Shown: piece by piece, positions 60,833-64,000 of the stretch
Layout of the letters: every line of letters begins with the position of its first letter
Numbering within the stretch: position 1 is the stretch's first letter
From: Metridium senile
Lineage: Eukaryota > Cnidaria > Anthozoa > Actiniaria > Metridiidae
Length of the DNA: 64,000 nucleotides
Assembly: GCA_949775045.1 (NCBI GenBank)
Contig: OX459105.1
Location: 9,502,547 to 9,566,546 of the forward strand
Direction of reading: 5' to 3'
Notes under the pieces: model-generated
Databases searched by the model: none
What the model was told of the DNA's origin: nothing
The model's input: the letters and a program-made list of their open reading frames with translations, nothing else
Translations under genes and position numbers: made by a program

Positions 60833-62300
60833 ACAAATCTGATCCTTCGTAGCGGCGCTTTGGGGGGAGGGGACGGGATGAAATGTCAACACTTTGTAAC
60901 ACATGCAGGCATCCCAGTACATAGAAATATATGTCGAGCAGATTCATACAGCCCAAAATCCATCTTTATTTTCGTGACGTTTATTTCTCAAAAGGTTAAT
61001 CTTGATGATAATGTTTCTGAGACTTAGTTTTCATTTTCTCAATAAAAATATTATGAAATTTGGGATAAGGACATTTCTCTTTAAAATAACTAAAATTAAT
61101 CATAAATGATTATTTATGTGCACATGTTTATTTTTGTGCACATTTTAAACATTTTGTTAACATTAATCAGCCAATTTAGTTCTTCCTCACCCTCGGGACT
61201 TTCCAAAGTGGCCGGTTAATAGAGCCGGGTTGGCCGCAGGAAAGAAGTATAGAATAGTTAAAGGAATAGATTTGGGACTTTTTATTCTGACCGCCTAATA
61301 GAGGGTGACCGCTTATGGGTGACCGCTTAATAGAAGTGCCACTGTATATGTATTGTGTATGATCTATGTATGATACATTATGACTTTCAATCCCTCGGAA
61401 TCCCTTCTGTTCAGTAGCCCGAGTAATCGCTAACAGAGCGTCTAGTTTGGATTGAGAAGGCATTATGAACTTTGATAATTTCGTGATACACGAAAAATTA
61501 TTGAGGTCGAGGCGCGCAAAGCATCACGGTCGATATGGGGTCTTTAAAGTGTTGGGTGTTAGTAAACCACGAAACACCAGAATCTGGGACGCCGAAACAA
61601 TCGGAATGCCGGAATCTCCGGAACCACAACAAATATTGTATAGAAAAGAATAATAAGCAAGGATCAAAATATGAATAAAAATTGCACCACAATAAAGGTG
61701 ATTCTAAGCCTCCTACCACTTGGAACTGTCTACTATCTCGCTCCTTGCTGCTATCAGTTCTACTTTTTCAATTTTCAGAGAAAAAAAAACCAAAAAAAAA
61801 AAACAAGCAAAGAAGAGCAAACAAAAAAGAAAAACAAAACAGTATAAATAAAAGAAAATTCGTTTATATAACCCCTACCCCCTTAGCTCCACATATGGCA
61901 TAACGTTTGCCCATATCAATTACATTGGAGCACTGTCGTGAGAAGGCACAGGAAGCCCAGTCTTAAAATCATATTTCACACAGGAAGCCCAAAACCCAAA
62001 ACATTTGAAAAACATTTGAAGTCGTGCTTGAACTATGAAAAAGTAACGATCAAAATCGCTTTATTTGTTATTCATATTCTGATATTTTGCTTATTATCCA
62101 TTTATATACAATATTTGATGTGGTTCAGGCTTCCTTCCAAACCATACATTAGAGACTTTAAGATACGAACGCTACGGTTCACGACTACGGTTGGCCGCGT
62201 CTGTGGAAGACTGGGCTGAGCACGGTTCACTGTGGCGGGAAAGTTGGACTGTTGTTTACGTTAAGATTTTTCTGCTACGGTCAAGGAGTTTGAGAAAGAA

Positions 62301-64000
62301 ATGTCGTTTGAAGAAATTAGAAATGAGATTGCCATAAGCTATGCTGATGGTTTTCTGAGTGACGAAGACTTTCTGTTTCTTTATGAAGAGTATAAGCCAC
62401 AAAATCGCACATATCCTTACTGGGAATACGAACCTTTCGTCTTGGATAACTTCACTTCTTCAGAATGCGAATCGCACTTCAGAGTCTGTAAAGACGATAT
62501 CCCATCTCTTTGTGATCATCTCCATATTCCTGACCGCTTTATCTGATATCAAGGAACTGCTTGCAATGGGTTGGAAGGTCTATGTATGCTAATGAAACGA
62601 TTGGCCTACCCTTGTCGCTACTTTGACATGATTTCAACTTTCGCTCGTCTTGTCTCCGAGATATGTATGATAACAAACACCGTACTTGATTGGATGCATG
62701 ACAATCATGGTTTCCGTTTGACGTCCTGGAACCAGCCTTTTCCAGTTCCCGAGTATCACTAGAACAGTATGCACAAGCCGTAGCAAGAAAAGGTTCGCCA
62801 CTTCGCAATTGTTTTGGTTTTGTTGACGGCACGGTCCGTCCTATATGCAGACCAGGAGTAAACCAACAAATAGTTTACAACGGTCATAAAAGGGTCCATG
62901 CACTCAAATATCAAGCAATTGCTATCCCTAATGGTTTGATAGCTAATCTATATGGTCCTATTGAAGGTTGTCGTCACGACGCTGGGATGTTAAGAGAGTC
63001 ACGTCTTTTAGATGATCTAGAAAGAGTAGCCTTTAATTTAGTCCAGCAGGGAATGTACTATGTATATATGGGGATCCTGCATACCCTTTAAAGGCCCAGT
63101 ATCGACCGGGATGCTTTGCGGCCGTTTGTTTTTGTTTTGAAATAGCGTTATTGTTAAATGGCTCTCTCTAATTGGCCAAAACCCGCTTGAGTTCAAAGTC
63201 CATGGCCGTACGGAGATACGAAAAATATCACATATCAACATACATGAAAGTAGCGAACTCTTTCGACGAACCTTTGAGCTTTTGAGTGTTTCTGAATATC
63301 CTTAAATGCATCCCTGAGAAGAAAACTATCGTGTAATAGTATGCGGTGAATATAATAAAGGATTGGGCATGGTATGTTATGTGTATTTCTGTTGTATTAT
63401 CAAAGTAACGATATTGATCAACTCGATTTGTCCGCTTTGTTATTATTAAGCAATCGTTGTAGTAAAAATATGTTTAAGAAAGTTGAGCTCCAAATATAAA
63501 TAATGTTAATAAGTATTTTTAATGTCCATAGTATATTATCGTCTCGTCTGAGCAGCTCTATGGCATATTTTAACTGCTAGTCCGTGGATCGGAATGAGAT
63601 GCCTGTGAAGCGGCCGAGTTGGTTATAATCTATTTAAACATCAAAGCTTGTTATTTACATCTATGTACGGAAAATATACAAAATATTGCGGCACAGATGT
63701 TGTAAAATACATAGAGAACTTAAATACAGTGAAATGTTTTGAGATATTAGCAGGATTACTTAGGATTATTTGGATTGAGAAGGCATTATGAACTTTGATA
63801 ATTTCGTGATACACGAAATTAGGTCGAGGCACGCAAAGCATCCCGGTCGATACTGGGCCTTTAAGACCAACCTTAATGTGTCCCTATCGAGTGGGAGAGG
63901 TACCTGTACTTACAGCTGATATGAAAGCATTCAATAAGGCTATGAGTTCTGTAAGAGTTACTGTGGAATGGCTATTTGGTGAGGTATCCCAGTATTTCAA
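62301..64000 (+). pseudogene. PIF/Harbinger-type nuclease (HARBI1-like) pseudogene, runs off the window
   Basis: From MSFEEIRNEI at 62301 the sequence encodes a Harbinger DDE transposase. Motifs seen include RLAYPCRYFDM, FVDGTVRPICRPG (first catalytic Asp), VYNGHKRVHALKY, EGCRHDAGML (second Asp) and, after the insertion, CPYRVGE and VTVEWLFGEV (Glu). Inactivating changes: TGA at 62544-62546, a frameshift near 62753-62760, a 2-nt frameshift near 63067, and a 769-bp MITE at 63092-63860 placed within the GDPAYPL motif. The reading frame resumes after the MITE to the window end. It is therefore dead, but recently enough that all motifs are readable. A host-domesticated gene is excluded by the breaks. 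Confidence 0.85.
63092..63860. mobile_element. TTAA-flanked MITE, 769 bp, inserted in the Harbinger gene
   Basis: Termini AGGCCCAGTATCGACCGGGA and its complement TCCCGGTCGATACTGGGCCT, with TTAA on both sides (63088-63091, 63861-63864). TTAA duplications occur with piggyBac and Kolobok elements; which applies here is not resolved. Closely similar to the ends of the 4.3 kb element at 57253-61543 and probably its deletion derivative. Confidence 0.85.

Larger units (their letters stand above)
57253..61543. mobile_element. TTAA-flanked element, 4.3 kb (relative of the 63.1 kb MITE)
   Basis: The left end AGGCCCTATATCGACGCTGA after TTAA (57249-57252) is closely related to the left end of the 769-bp MITE at 63092, and the two stay alignable to about 57890. 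The right end (61440-61543, ...gatatggggtct, followed by TTAA at 61544-61547) matches that MITE's right end, including gaaggcattatgaactttga. The middle (57885-61425) is bounded by attactcgggctac and gtagcccgagtaat, inverted, so it may be an insertion. No transposase ORF recognised. Confidence 0.65.

Overview
This window looks like a stretch of AT-rich, intron-rich animal genome. The gene style is a small expanded family of leucine-rich-repeat G-protein-coupled receptors (LGR / relaxin-receptor-like) with 72-nt phase-2 LRR exons, and the sequence is dense with DNA transposons and MITEs. That fits a cnidarian, probably an anthozoan (coral or sea anemone), but the host assignment is inference. 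Nothing prokaryotic or viral was recognised.

Receptor cluster. Five LGR-like receptor genes lie here. A (428-1835, +) is the terminal 7TM exon of a gene whose 5' exons lie off the window. B (5313-12691, +) is complete, with five exons and 605 aa, and is the most divergent. C (17715-22145, -) is complete, with four exons and 818 aa. D (24243-46462, -) has four exons and 882 aa, split by an 18.6 kb intron full of transposon sequence. E (48876-56207, -) has four exons, and its first exon is cut in two by a 3.2 kb transposon. A, C, D and E are close paralogues. C, D and E share an N-terminal pro-segment ending in a furin-like basic site, an LRRNT cysteine cluster, and LRR exons of exactly 72 nt with phase-2 junctions. 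A, B and E end in class I PDZ-ligand-like C-termini. C and D instead carry long Gln-Glu hexanucleotide-encoded tails.

Transposon block (27781-45347). Two almost identical 8.3 kb elements lie in direct orientation inside one intron of gene D, separated by a 200-N gap and about 770 bp of unique DNA. Each has 546-547 bp terminal inverted repeats, a five-exon integrase-type DDE transposase (420 aa, D157/D214/E253) and a convergent two-exon gene for a 367-aa RING-type protein. A 6-bp duplication TATATT is found only at the outermost ends of the pair. This means either a composite insertion or an assembly duplication of one element. Several TAA-flanked MITEs are nested inside.

Right end (52.8-64 kb). 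This part holds the 3.2 kb transposon in gene E, a 4.3 kb TTAA-flanked element, and a decayed PIF/Harbinger nuclease gene. A 769-bp TTAA-flanked MITE, a deletion relative of the 4.3 kb element, has landed in that nuclease gene. Simple repeats are extreme throughout: about 0.94 kb of (GGCGTT)n beside gene C, Gln-Glu-coding hexamers in C and D, a 681-nt triplet expansion inside an exon of E, and ATT tracts in the transposons.
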